Shown piece after piece: positions 9,488 through 20,492 of a stretch of DNA of 35,568 bases. Source of the stretch: Chromatiales bacterium (lineage in GTDB: Bacteria > Pseudomonadota > Gammaproteobacteria > Steroidobacterales > BM003). The stretch is from the NCBI GenBank assembly GCA_029864735.1, contig JAOTSW010000005.1, positions 1 to 35,568 on the forward strand. Reading direction: 5' to 3'. Both the position numbers and the translations under genes were made by a program. Below the pieces are notes generated by a model. It was given only the letters and a program-made list of their open reading frames with translations, searched no databases and was not told the DNA's origin. Each line of letters starts with the position of its first letter. Positions within the stretch are counted from its first letter, which is position 1.

Positions 9488-10363
9488 CTAATCCAGCAGT
9501 TCTGTGTGTCGCACGCTGACCTGGGGGTAGTGATCACGGAAGTGTGCGGCGAGTTTCTCACACAGGAAAACCGAGCGATGACGCCCACCGGTACAGCCCA
9601 GGGCGACAGTGACGAAACTGCGGTTTTGTTCTTTCTGCCGCGCGAGACACGGTTCCAGGAAGGTCGTCAGTGAGGTGAAAAATTCCTCTACTTCGGGTGA
9701 CGAGTTCAGGAAGTCAATGATTGGCTGATCCAGGCCATTGAAATCCCGCAGTTCGTTTTCCCAATAGGGATTTGGCAAGAACCTGATGTCGAACACATAG
9801 TCGGCATCGTGTGGGAGACCGTGCTTGAACCCGAAAGATGTGAAGTTCAGTGCCATGCTGCCGGACAGCTTTTCAGAAACGCGCTCACTGATGATGCGGC
9901 GTAATTGGTGCACATTGGTGCGTGTGCTGTCGATAACCAGGTCGGCGAGATCATAGAGTGGGCCCAGCACTTGCCTCTCCGCCTTGATGGCCTCGGCCAG
10001 GCTTAATCCCTTGCGGCTCAGCGGGTGTCGGCGCCGACTCTCTGCATAGCGTTTGATGACAACGTCATCTTCGGCGTCGAGGAAAATAACATCCACCTGG
10101 GTTCCAGCCGCCTTGAGGCTGCCGATCATTTCCGGAACCTTGATCAACTCGTCCGGAAGGTTTCTTGCGTCCAGTGCTATTGCGGATTTTGTGTAGGTTG
10201 CCAGGGTGCCGCTTGCCGCCTGTTCAAGGAATGGTTGTACCAGCCCCGATGGCAGATTGTCTATGCAGTAAAAATCCAGGTCCTCCAGCATGTCCAGGGC
10301 AATACTCTTGCCCGAACCTGAAATGCCGGTTACTACAACCAACCTGATATCGGAGTGTGGCAT
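9488..10363 (-). CDS. rapZ: RNase adapter protein RapZ
   Basis: GISGSGKSIAL Walker A, CIDNLP, LDAEDDVVIKRYAESRRRHPL, CTGGRHRSVF. ATG at 10363 preferred over TTG at 10366. Confidence 0.96.
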   Translation of the reverse strand: MPHSDIRLVVVTGISGSGKSIALDMLEDLDFYCIDNLPSGLVQPFLEQAASGTLATYTKSAIALDARNLPDELIKVPEMIGSLKAAGTQVDVIFLDAEDDVVIKRYAESRRRHPLSRKGLSLAEAIKAERQVLGPLYDLADLVIDSTRTNVHQLRRIISERVSEKLSGSMALNFTSFGFKHGLPHDADYVFDIRFLPNPYWENELRDFNGLDQPIIDFLNSSPEVEEFFTSLTTFLEPCLARQKEQNRSFVTVALGCTGGRHRSVFLCEKLAAHFRDHYPQVSVRHTELLD

Positions 10364-10899
10364 CAAGCCTCCTCAGCGGCCTGGGACGCGTAGCTTGCCA
10401 GGATAGCCTCGTCGATGCACCTCAGCGCCGCATGCAATTCGGTACTGCTCTGGGCTTCGCGCAATGGGCATTCACCGGCGTGGTCGGAGAGCACGAGACT
10501 GGCACGTTCGAGGATTTCCCGGTGTGCCGGGGAGGGGGGTGACGGGGCGATCAACGCCAGCATCACATCCACAGCCTGGCCATCGGGGGCGTCGAAATCC
10601 ACGGGATGCATAAGGGTCACTACCGCCGCGGTGACTCTTTCCAGCTGAGGAAGTGAAGCGTGGGGCAGGGCAATACCCTCTCCCAGTCCCGTGCTGCCAA
10701 GTTTTTCTCGCTGCACCAGGGCTTCCATAACGGAGTTGGTCAGACTAAGCCGGTCAGGTGCATCGGGATCTGGTGGCAGGGTTTCGGCCAGCATTTCGCT
10801 CAGAATTTCCAGGGCGTGTTTTTTGCTGCGTGCATTGATCTTGGCCATGGCTCGGCCTGGCGTGATCAATTCAGAAAGCTTGCTCTCGATCATGTCCAT
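10363..10899 (-). CDS. ptsN: PTS IIA-like nitrogen regulatory protein (EIIANtr)
   Basis: GIALPHASLPQLERVTAAVVTL active-site region; position between hpf and rapZ. Confidence 0.93.
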   Translation of the reverse strand: MDMIESKLSELITPGRAMAKINARSKKHALEILSEMLAETLPPDPDAPDRLSLTNSVMEALVQREKLGSTGLGEGIALPHASLPQLERVTAAVVTLMHPVDFDAPDGQAVDVMLALIAPSPPSPAHREILERASLVLSDHAGECPLREAQSSTELHAALRCIDEAILASYASQAAEEA

Positions 10900-10909
10900 A
10901 AGCAGTCAT

Positions 10910-10935
10910 ATAAAAACAAGGGGGCATGGCCCCCC
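10910..10935 (-). terminator. Intrinsic-terminator-like hairpin between hpf and ptsN
   Basis: Reverse strand reads GGGGGC-CAT-GCCCCC-TTGTTTTTAT (6 bp all-GC stem followed by U-rich tract). Confidence 0.7.
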
Positions 10936-10977
10936 TGCTTAAAATGTATTCCTCGGTGGTGGCGCCTTACGCCAATG

Positions 10978-11301
10978 TTACTCGTAAACCGATTTATCCA
11001 CATCCCGGGCGTGGTGATCGGAGTTCTTTTCCTTGTGTTTTCGCACCTGTCGATCCAGTTTGTCAGCCAGACCATCAATTGCTGCATACATGTCTTGTTC
11101 AATCGCGTCCGCGTAAATCTGGATGCCCCGCATACTGATCATCGCCTCTGCCTTGTGTTGGAGTTTTTCCACGGTAAGGATGCAGTTGGCGTTTACCATA
11201 TGATCGCTGTGTCGTTGAATTCTTTCCAGTTTCTCGGAGATATATCGGCGCAGCGGTGGCGTGACATTAATGTGGTGTCCAGATACGTTTACTTGCATCA
11301 T
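10978..11301 (-). CDS. hpf: Short ribosome hibernation-promoting factor
   Basis: MQVNVSGHHINVTPPLRRYISEKLERIQRH...; position downstream of rpoN. Confidence 0.95.
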   Translation of the reverse strand: MMQVNVSGHHINVTPPLRRYISEKLERIQRHSDHMVNANCILTVEKLQHKAEAMISMRGIQIYADAIEQDMYAAIDGLADKLDRQVRKHKEKNSDHHARDVDKSVYE

Positions 11302-11318
11302 TTTCTCCTTAGCGGTTA

Positions 11319-12746
11319 TTACGAGCAGCTTGCGAGCCGCTTGCGTTCGCTGGATGGCGGGATGGACATGGCTTCCCGGTACTTGGCGACGGTGCGCCTC
11401 GCTACCTGGATGCCGTCCTCGGATAGAGCCTTTGCGATCTTGTTGTCGCTCAGTGGCTTCTTGGGAGTTTCCTGCCCAATCAACTGCTTGATTCGGGCGC
11501 GAACCTCCACTGCAGAGTGCTCGCTGCCGTCATCTCCCGAGACGTGACTGGAAAAGAAATGTCTAAATTCGAAAATGCCCCTGGGGGTATGCATGTACTT
11601 GTTAGCGCTAACGCGGGAAATGGTGGATTCATGCATCCCCACTTCCTCGGCGACATCGCGTAGTACAAGCGGGCGCATGGCGACATCGCCATGATCCAGG
11701 AACTCTTGCTGTTTTTGCACAATACAGCGCGCCACCTTGACCAGGGTCTCATCCCTGATTTCCAGACTGCGTACCAGCCAGCGTGCTTCTTGCAATTGCG
11801 TCCTCAGCACTGTGTGATCAGTACCGCGTCCTATGGCGCCAGCGTAGGTCGAATTGACGCATAGTCGTGGGGCTATTGAAGAGTTGACCTCTACTACCCA
11901 CCGGTTGTCAATTTTCCTTACATAGACATCAGGAATGACGTACTGGGTTCCGCCGCCGCCGATGGTTGATCCGGGACGGGGGTGACAGGCTCGAACCAGC
12001 GCAATTGCATGATCCAGCTCTTCATCATCGCAATGCAGCTTGCGCCTCAAGGCAGTAAATTGCTGCTCTGCAACAAGCTCCAGGTTCTCGCTCGCGATGA
12101 GCCTGGCCAGCGCAAGCCCGGGGGTGTCTTTATCGAGTTGGTCTAATTGCAGACAGATCGATTCGCTCAAGTCCCGGGCCGCGATGCCGCTGGGATCAAA
12201 TTTCTGAATCAGCATCAACACGGCTTCGAGCTCATCCATCCTGGCGTCCAGGTCGGGGAGCAGCGTTTCGCGGATATCCTCCAAGTTGTCCACCAGGTAA
12301 CCATCGTCGTTAATGGCATCGATGATGGCCTGACCCATCAGTTCCTTGTTCGGATCCAACCGTTCCATTTCAAGCTGCCACAGCAAGTGGTCTTTCAAGG
12401 TGTCTGCAGTCTGGTCTGCAAGCTCCCGGTTGGGTCGGGGTTCGCCCGGGTTGTAGCCTGAGTCTGTCGAAGCGGTTACCCCGCGATCGTTCCAGTTGGC
12501 TTCAACTTCACTGAAGTCCTGCTCCGGGGTCGGTGCTTGCTCTACCTGTTCACTGGCAGGGTTTTCGTCGACCGTGGTTTCACCGGCAGGCTCCTCAACG
12601 TCCAGCATGACGTTGGTTTCCAACGCTTCCTGGATGTGGGTCTGCAATTCCATGACAGGCAGCTGCAGCAGGCGTATTGCCTGTTGCAATTGCGGCGTCA
12701 TGGTCAGTTGCTGGCCAAGCTTGAGTTGCAGGCTGGGCTTCAGCAA
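11319..12746 (-). CDS. rpoN: RNA polymerase sigma-54 factor
   Basis: LQLKLGQQLTMTPQLQQAIRLLQLP N-terminus; RpoN box ARRTVAKYREAM. Start appears to be TTG (reverse strand GGAGTAGTTCTTGCTGAAGCCC). Confidence 0.97.
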   Translation of the reverse strand: MLKPSLQLKLGQQLTMTPQLQQAIRLLQLPVMELQTHIQEALETNVMLDVEEPAGETTVDENPASEQVEQAPTPEQDFSEVEANWNDRGVTASTDSGYNPGEPRPNRELADQTADTLKDHLLWQLEMERLDPNKELMGQAIIDAINDDGYLVDNLEDIRETLLPDLDARMDELEAVLMLIQKFDPSGIAARDLSESICLQLDQLDKDTPGLALARLIASENLELVAEQQFTALRRKLHCDDEELDHAIALVRACHPRPGSTIGGGGTQYVIPDVYVRKIDNRWVVEVNSSIAPRLCVNSTYAGAIGRGTDHTVLRTQLQEARWLVRSLEIRDETLVKVARCIVQKQQEFLDHGDVAMRPLVLRDVAEEVGMHESTISRVSANKYMHTPRGIFEFRHFFSSHVSGDDGSEHSAVEVRARIKQLIGQETPKKPLSDNKIAKALSEDGIQVARRTVAKYREAMSIPPSSERKRLASCS

Positions 12747-12844
12747 GAACTACTCCATTGTGTCATGTGCGTTTTGCGGGTCATCACTACTTGGTGTACC
12801 CCTGTTTAATAACTCGTGCAACTTCCTGCCCGGCAGACCCGCGC

Positions 12845-13570
12845 CTAGAGCCGGAAATCCTCGCCCAGGTAGACTTCCCGTACACTCCGATTAGCGACAA
12901 TTTCTTCGGGTTTGCCTTTGGCGATTACGTTGCCATCACTGAGAATGTAGGCATGTTCGCAAATGCCCAGTGTTTCTCGAACGTTATGATCGGTAATGAG
13001 AACGCCAATCTTGCGTTCGGTCAGGTGGTGGATAATGCGCTGAATGTCTATTACGGAAATCGGGTCAACGCCGGCAAAAGGCTCATCAAGCAGCACGAAT
13101 TGGGGGTCCGCCGCCAGTGCCCGGGCAATTTCCACCCGTCTGCGTTCGCCGCCGGACAGGGCAATGCCCTGACTGTTGCGTAAATGGCCGATATGTAACT
13201 CTTCCATCAGTTCTTCCTGCCTGCGCTCCCGTTCGGCCTGGTCCAGGCCCGGTCGGGTTTCAAGGATAGCCATGATGTTGTCGGCTACCGTCATGCTCCG
13301 AAAAACCGACGCTTCCTGGGGCAAATAGCCCAGGCCCAGGCGGGCGCGTCGATGCATCGGCAGGTTGGTCAGGTCGGCGTCGTCCAGGTGAATGCTTCCC
13401 CGGTCGCAGGGGATGAGGCCGACAATCATGTAAAAAGCGGTGGTCTTGCCTGCTCCGTTCGGGCCCAGCAGACCGACAACCTCGCCACTGCGTAGCTCAA
13501 GGGACACGCTTTTTACTACCTGTCGTGCGCCGAAGCGTTTCGAGATGTCAGTAACTTTCAGAGTGCTCAT
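12845..13570 (-). CDS. lptB: LPS export ABC transporter ATP-binding protein
   Basis: [47 protein letters not shown]. Confidence 0.97.
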   Translation of the reverse strand: MSTLKVTDISKRFGARQVVKSVSLELRSGEVVGLLGPNGAGKTTAFYMIVGLIPCDRGSIHLDDADLTNLPMHRRARLGLGYLPQEASVFRSMTVADNIMAILETRPGLDQAERERRQEELMEELHIGHLRNSQGIALSGGERRRVEIARALAADPQFVLLDEPFAGVDPISVIDIQRIIHHLTERKIGVLITDHNVRETLGICEHAYILSDGNVIAKGKPEEIVANRSVREVYLGEDFRL

Positions 13571-14253
13571 TGCCGCTCAGGTGTCTCCGGTTCCTCTTCT
13601 TCCTCGGGGATGTCTGGCTGCTCAGCTGGAGGCGAGGTCTTTTCAGAGAGTTGTTCAAGACTGTCAGGAGTAATGACTATGCGTACCCTTTCTCCTGTCG
13701 CATCGCTGGAACTGGCGACAACGCGTTCTTCGTTGATGCTGTAAGTGAGGATGCTTCCGTGGATTTCCTTGCCCGACTGACTCAGTGAAGCTTGATCGGA
13801 CAGGCGAAGGATTCCGTTATCGGCCTCGTACTCCAGCAAGCGGCCCCGTCCCTCGGTGATGCTCTGGTCAGTCTCGACCTGGCGGAATTCGGCAGGCTGG
13901 CCCTGGATGATTGCTGACACCAGGCGGTAGCCGGAGAAAGTCATGACTGCCTTGTCCGCCAGAATGCTGGAATTACTCATGCGGATCTTGACCTTGCCGG
14001 TGAACTCCCACTCACTGTTAGCGAAATCCAGGGTGGAGGCCACCGCTTCCTCGGCTTCGATGCCCAGATCGCCCTGGGAAATATTCACACCGCGAAAAAT
14101 CAGTCGGTCGTTGCGGCGATCTATGTCAGAGGAATCAGCATCCAGTTCGATGGGTAGCCGGGAACCGGTCAGCACGCCCCACGCCGGGCCTGAGCTCGCG
14201 GCCGCCAGCAAAAAGATTGCTGTAATTGTCAGATTACGGAGTGAAATTGCCAT
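13567..14253 (-). CDS. lptA: LPS transport periplasmic protein LptA
   Basis: Signal peptide; [31 protein letters not shown]; 4-nt overlap with lptB. Confidence 0.92.
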   Translation of the reverse strand: MAISLRNLTITAIFLLAAASSGPAWGVLTGSRLPIELDADSSDIDRRNDRLIFRGVNISQGDLGIEAEEAVASTLDFANSEWEFTGKVKIRMSNSSILADKAVMTFSGYRLVSAIIQGQPAEFRQVETDQSITEGRGRLLEYEADNGILRLSDQASLSQSGKEIHGSILTYSINEERVVASSSDATGERVRIVITPDSLEQLSEKTSPPAEQPDIPEEEEEPETPERQ

Positions 14254-14788
14254 GTACCTTTGATTGTAGTTCTACCCTGTCTTCATTGAAATACGCACGC
14301 ATTCCAACCGCTGTCAGTTGCTGTTGGCCAAAGCGAATAATGACCAGGTCACTGGTTTCGGCTATTTTTTCCTGGGTCAGCAAGCGCATGCTTTGAGATT
14401 CCAGGCTGAATGTCGGGTCGGGCTGGTCGCGAACCGCCCTGACTCCGCCGTTAAGCTGAATATAGCTCTGGTCCGCCGGAATGGTTCCCGTATCTGCCTT
14501 GACCAGCCAGGGTGGGCCACCCCCGTCTTTCAGGGTCAGGTCGATGACCGTGGCGTCGAAGCTGTGTTGAGCGAGATTCTGATCGATACGCTCGGCTTTC
14601 AGGATGTACTCCGGCGAGCCATCTTCGCTGGTGCCATGGATTACGGCGTCGCGCAGATAAAACCCCCGCTTTGGTTCCTTGAGGTCACGTCCCGATATGC
14701 CATCTTCTTCTTTAGACAGGCTTTGGGCCAGCCACCAACTCGCGGCTACCGCAAAACTTAGAACAATGACGTAAATCAGGTTGCGCAT
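14234..14788 (-). CDS. lptC: LPS export system protein LptC
   Basis: N-terminal TM segment, LptC-like size and sequence, position between kdsC and lptA. Confidence 0.9.
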   Translation of the reverse strand: MRNLIYVIVLSFAVAASWWLAQSLSKEEDGISGRDLKEPKRGFYLRDAVIHGTSEDGSPEYILKAERIDQNLAQHSFDATVIDLTLKDGGGPPWLVKADTGTIPADQSYIQLNGGVRAVRDQPDPTFSLESQSMRLLTQEKIAETSDLVIIRFGQQQLTAVGMRAYFNEDRVELQSKVHGNFTP

Positions 14789-14790
14789 GC

Positions 14791-15282
14791 TTATTGATCT
14801 GTTTCGTTGAGGAGCATGTCGCAGAATTCTCGCACCGCGCCGTGTCCACCGGCGGCCCGGGTAACGATACTGGCGGCGGAACGAATTTCCGGGGCTCCGT
14901 CGGAAACCGTCACCGGCAGTCCCACCTTCTGCATTACCTCCAGATCCGGCAGGTCGTCACCCATGTAGGCGACGTTTTCCAGGGAAATGTCGAGTTGCTC
15001 AAGCAGGGCCAGGAGCACCTTGAGCTTGTCCTTGCAGCCCTGGAATACGTGCTGCACGCCCAGTTCAGCCATGCGGTGTTCCACGGCCGTGGCATTTCGA
15101 CCGGAAATGATCGCCACCTGGCGTCCGGAGGCCATCAGGCGTTTCACGCCGTGGCCGTCCCGGGTATGAAAGGTTTTGTATTCCTCTCCCTGGGGGCCGA
15201 TGAGAATGCGCCCGTCAGTGAATACCCCGTCCACGTCGAAGACCACCAGGGCGACAGAAGAGAGGTCAGAGATTTGCGGCAT
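14791..15282 (-). CDS. kdsC: KDO-8-phosphate phosphatase (HAD family)
   Basis: VFDVDGVFTDGRI, HTRDGHGVKRL, IISGRNATAVEHR, YMGDDLPDLEVM. Start moved to ATG 15282 (AAGGA upstream) from ORF-track 15372. Confidence 0.95.
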   Translation of the reverse strand: MPQISDLSSVALVVFDVDGVFTDGRILIGPQGEEYKTFHTRDGHGVKRLMASGRQVAIISGRNATAVEHRMAELGVQHVFQGCKDKLKVLLALLEQLDISLENVAYMGDDLPDLEVMQKVGLPVTVSDGAPEIRSAASIVTRAAGGHGAVREFCDMLLNETDQ

Positions 15283-15387
15283 GCTGTATTTCCTTGGTCT
15301 GGACGGGCATGGTCCCGGCTGCGGGATACTTCCGGGTAGTGTAGCCTCAGTTTCGCTTGCTTGTCCCGGCATTGCGCCAGGACGGCG

Positions 15388-16377
15388 TTACATCACCCCG
15401 GCACGCAGCAGGTCATGAATGTGCAGCACGCCAACCAGTTCATCCGACTCGTCAATTACCAGCAAGGAGGTGATCTTGTGGGTTTGCATCATCCGCACCG
15501 CCTCGGCAGCCAGTAATTCGGGCGCGATGGTGTGGCCGCGAGGGGTCATTACATCCCGCATCAGTGTTGTGCGCAAATCCAGGGAGTCATCAATGGCGCG
15601 GCGGAGGTCACCGTCGGTGAAGACGCCTTCAAAATGGTTGTCTTCGCCGAACACCGTAGTCATGCCGAGGCCTTTCCTGCTCATTTCCAGCAGACCCTCA
15701 CTCAGAGGCTTGTTCGCCTGAATGCGGGGAACCTGGTCGCCTGAGTGCATCAAGTCTCCCACGTGCAGCAACAAGCGTCGTCCGAGGCTTCCGCTGGGAT
15801 GGGAGCGGGCGAAGTCCTCTTCGGTGAATCCGCGAGCTTCCAGCAGCGCGACGGCCAGGGCATCGCCCAGGGCCAGTGTCGCCGTCGTGCTGGCAGTGGG
15901 AGCCAGGTTCAGGGGGCAGGCTTCCTCGGCCACGCTGACATCCAGGTTCACATCTGCCACCTTGGACAGGGTCGACGTGGGTTTGCCCGTCATGCTGATC
16001 AGTTTCACACCCAGGCGCTTTATCATGGGCAGGATGGTTATGAGTTCGGTGGTTTCCCCGGAATTGGAAATAGCCAGGACTACATCCGGCCCGGTAATCA
16101 TTCCCAGGTCGCCGTGGCTTGCTTCGCCCGGGTGAACGAAAAACGCCGGGCTTCCGGTACTGGCCAGGGTCGCGGCAATCTTGCTTCCGATATGGCCGGA
16201 TTTTCCCATTCCGATTACTACGATCCTGCCACGGCATTCCAGGCAGATTTCGCAGGCCCGGACAAACTTATCGTCAATCCGGTCCATTAAAACAGTCACC
16301 GCACGGGCTTCGGTCTCCAGCACATTGCGGGCAAGTGATTTGATTCGGTCTTGATCTTTTATAGGCATTGCTTGCAC
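15388..16377 (-). CDS. kdsD: Arabinose-5-phosphate isomerase (SIS + CBS)
   Basis: GMGKSGHIGSKIAATLASTGSPAFFVHPGEASHGDLGM, ISNSGET, C-terminal CBS pair. Start is GTG 16377 or ATG 16368. Confidence 0.96.
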   Translation of the reverse strand: MQAMPIKDQDRIKSLARNVLETEARAVTVLMDRIDDKFVRACEICLECRGRIVVIGMGKSGHIGSKIAATLASTGSPAFFVHPGEASHGDLGMITGPDVVLAISNSGETTELITILPMIKRLGVKLISMTGKPTSTLSKVADVNLDVSVAEEACPLNLAPTASTTATLALGDALAVALLEARGFTEEDFARSHPSGSLGRRLLLHVGDLMHSGDQVPRIQANKPLSEGLLEMSRKGLGMTTVFGEDNHFEGVFTDGDLRRAIDDSLDLRTTLMRDVMTPRGHTIAPELLAAEAVRMMQTHKITSLLVIDESDELVGVLHIHDLLRAGVM

Positions 16378-16425
16378 CGGGAATCACGGGGGTCCTGATC
16401 AATTCGTTTTTCCGGTTGCCCGGAA

Positions 16426-17391
16426 TTACAGCGTGTAGTTGAAAGTGTAGTAGTGATATGCGGCGAACGCGATCACCAGGCAAAGTCCTTCAATCCGGTT
16501 GATCTTGCCTCGTCCGCTGAAGTCATAGGTCAGGGCGAATACCACCAGGGTCATTGCAATCATCACCGGGAGATGGAAGCTCATGATTTTGGGTTGCAGC
16601 CCGATCGGGTGGATGGCTGCGGCGGGTCCCAGCACTGCCAGGGTATTGAACATGTTGGAGCCGATCACGTTGCCAATAGCCAGGCCATGCTCGTTCTTCA
16701 TCGCGCTGACGACGGTTACCGCCAATTCCGGGAGGCTGGTTCCGACGGCGACGATGGTCAGGCCGATGATCACATCGCTGATGCCCACTGCCCGGGCGAT
16801 TTCCTCGGCGCCCCAGACCAGCATGTTGGCTCCTGCCAACAGCACTATCAGGCCCAGGACCAACGAGATAACCGCGGACCGCATGGTTACATTTGTGGGG
16901 ATTTCTTCCTCGAACTCCTGGCGGATCGGGTCAGTGGCCGCCGAACGGAAACCGAGTTTTGTGATCCAGTACATCAGCAACCCAAGGCCGCCGATCAATA
17001 CATAACCATCGTTGCGCCCCAGGTCTCCGTCCATGCAGAGCATGGCTGCCAGCAGGGTGACGGCCAGCAGCGCGGGAATTTCCCGGCGCAAGGTTGCCGA
17101 TTCAAGGTGGATCGGGCTCACTACCGCCGTGACTCCGAGAACCAATCCGATATTCGCGATGTTCGAGCCAATTGCGTTTCCGATAGCCAGACCGGGCGCT
17201 GCCTGCAATGACGCGGTTATCGATACCAGTACTTCGGGGAGCGAGGTTGCGAAACTGACGATGGTCAGGCCAATCATCAGCGGCGACACGCCCAGGTTTC
17301 GGGCCGCCGCTCCGGCGCCATGTACGAACCGGTCTGCGCCCCACACGAGCAGCAGAAATCCGGCCAGCGTGGCAGTAGCAAAGATCAGCAC
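16426..17391 (-). CDS. Calcium/sodium antiporter, CaCA family (YrbG-like)
   Basis: Two inverted repeats typical of CaCA: SFATSLPEVLVSITAS...GNAIGSNIANIGLVLG and AVGTSLPELAVTVVSA...GNVIGSNMFN. GTG start with AGGAGG upstream. Confidence 0.93.
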   Translation of the reverse strand: MLIFATATLAGFLLLVWGADRFVHGAGAAARNLGVSPLMIGLTIVSFATSLPEVLVSITASLQAAPGLAIGNAIGSNIANIGLVLGVTAVVSPIHLESATLRREIPALLAVTLLAAMLCMDGDLGRNDGYVLIGGLGLLMYWITKLGFRSAATDPIRQEFEEEIPTNVTMRSAVISLVLGLIVLLAGANMLVWGAEEIARAVGISDVIIGLTIVAVGTSLPELAVTVVSAMKNEHGLAIGNVIGSNMFNTLAVLGPAAAIHPIGLQPKIMSFHLPVMIAMTLVVFALTYDFSGRGKINRIEGLCLVIAFAAYHYYTFNYTL

Positions 17392-17665
17392 TTCTGCGCA
17401 CCCTCCTGAAATCTGCCTGGCTCAGGGCATCGATATTCGGCTAGGAAACAGTTGAAATTGTTTGTGGGCCTTCGTTTCATCATTATTTATCGGCTCTTTA
17501 AATGTGGCCGGTTTTTGCTATTCCTGAGAATCATACACGTTAGAGCAGGGAAGCTGTGAAGGTCTTTTAACCACAAGGGCCCACGGGGGCGTGAAATTTT
17601 AGATACAATCCTGCTCCCGATTGACAGTCCCGGGACGTTGATACCGGAGTACGACGGAGAGCAGA

Positions 17666-19184
<1,519 letters not shown>

Positions 19185-19189
19185 CCGCC

Positions 19190-20269
19190 TTATTCTGCTC
19201 GCTCAATCAAGGTAGCGCTGGCACGGAATGGTTTGCCGTCACGAACTCCCGCCAGTTCAACTGCGTTGCCCGGCTGAAGCCCGGCAACGATATTTACCGC
19301 GCTTTGTCGCACCAGGATCGCCTGCCCGTTGATTTCGGTAATCACGTCCTCTGGCTGCAGGCCGATGGTCATTGCCGGGCTGTCCGGGTAGACACGCCGC
19401 ACCTCGATTCCAGTTGATTGTGAGAGCCCGAGCTCGCGAGCACGGGTGGCGGTAAGGTCTATCGCCTCTACACCAAGCCACCCCCGGACCACCCGGCCAC
19501 GCGTCTTGAGCTCCTCCATGACGCCCCGTGCCAGGTTGACCGGTATGGCGAAACCGATGCCTTCGGGCAACCGGCGTTCCAGGGCCAGTTCCGGCTCAAG
19601 GGTGGCTATGTTGATTCCAATCAGTTCGCCCTGGGAATTAATTAACGCTCCCCCGGAGTTGCCGACATTGATCGCCGCGTCCGTCTGGATGAAATCCCCG
19701 ATCAGGGTCAGGCCCAATTGCCAGCGGCCGGTTGCGCTAACAATTCCCTGGGTAACCGTTTGACCCAGGCCATAAGGATTGCCGATTGCCAGTACCACAT
19801 CGCCGATTTGCAGGGTGTCGGACCTGCCCAGAGTGATGGCCGGCAAGTTTTCCAGGGGAATCTTGAGCAGCGCAAGGTCTGTGGGGCTGTCTGTGCCGAT
19901 CACCTCCGGAGTCAATGCCCGGCCATCGGACAGCTGCACGCTGATCCTTTCGGCTCCATCGATCACATGGTGATTGGTTAAAATGTAACCAGCCTCATCG
20001 ACGATCACTCCCGATCCCAGGCTGCTGGTCAGGGTGGGCTCTGCCTCGGGCTCTTCAGTGTCACTGGATTCCAGTCTCCTGAAAGAATAAATATTTACCA
20101 CGGCCGGGGCAGCAGCCTGGACCGCTTGCGCGTATGAGTTGGGGGTGCTGCCGGCGGACCGGCTGAGGTTTAGCGCCTGGTTTGGGAAGAAATACAGCAC
20201 GGCAAATGCTACAGCCAGTCCAGTGGCGGCAGATTGGGCCAGGAAGGCCCCCGGTCTCATGCTTTTCAT
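19190..20269 (-). CDS. degS: DegS/AlgW-type HtrA periplasmic serine protease
   Basis: N-terminal anchor, LTNHHVIDGA, DLALLKI, NVGNSGGALIN triad and a single C-terminal PDZ domain. Confidence 0.92.
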   Translation of the reverse strand: MKSMRPGAFLAQSAATGLAVAFAVLYFFPNQALNLSRSAGSTPNSYAQAVQAAAPAVVNIYSFRRLESSDTEEPEAEPTLTSSLGSGVIVDEAGYILTNHHVIDGAERISVQLSDGRALTPEVIGTDSPTDLALLKIPLENLPAITLGRSDTLQIGDVVLAIGNPYGLGQTVTQGIVSATGRWQLGLTLIGDFIQTDAAINVGNSGGALINSQGELIGINIATLEPELALERRLPEGIGFAIPVNLARGVMEELKTRGRVVRGWLGVEAIDLTATRARELGLSQSTGIEVRRVYPDSPAMTIGLQPEDVITEINGQAILVRQSAVNIVAGLQPGNAVELAGVRDGKPFRASATLIERAE

Positions 20270-20375
20270 TGTTCCTCCTCACGGAGAACGCCTTTTTTAT
20301 TCGTTACTCTCAGCATTTGCCTGCCTTTTAGGCTCATTTTATGGTCAGAACGTACCGCAAAATCCAAGCGCCATG

Positions 20376-20437
20376 TATAATGTTTCGTTTGCTGCGTGGT
20401 GCCACAAGTTGGAAGCCTGTGGCACCGCAAGCATAAT
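20376..20437 (+). promoter_or_regulatory. petABC promoter/leader region with 9-bp inverted repeat
   Basis: TATAAT at 20376-20381; perfect IR GGTGCCACA (20398-20406) / TGTGGCACC (20418-20426); possible second promoter TTGGAA (20409-20414)-17-CATAAT (20432-20437). Confidence 0.5.
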
Positions 20438-20492
20438 CCGAATGTTTCATTTATCCCAATCGGGTTAAGTACCAGATTCAGGAGACTCATTG

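Noticed and set aside
10660-11547. 295-aa + strand ORF opposite ptsN/hpf/rpoN
   Set aside because: Crosses three real reverse-strand genes and has no conserved motif.
20398-20440. Sigma-54 (-24/-12) promoter at TGGCAC near petA
   Set aside because: TGGCAC is present on both strands of the inverted repeat, but the GG-to-GC spacing is 10-11 nt, not 12, and the TTGC element is not matched.
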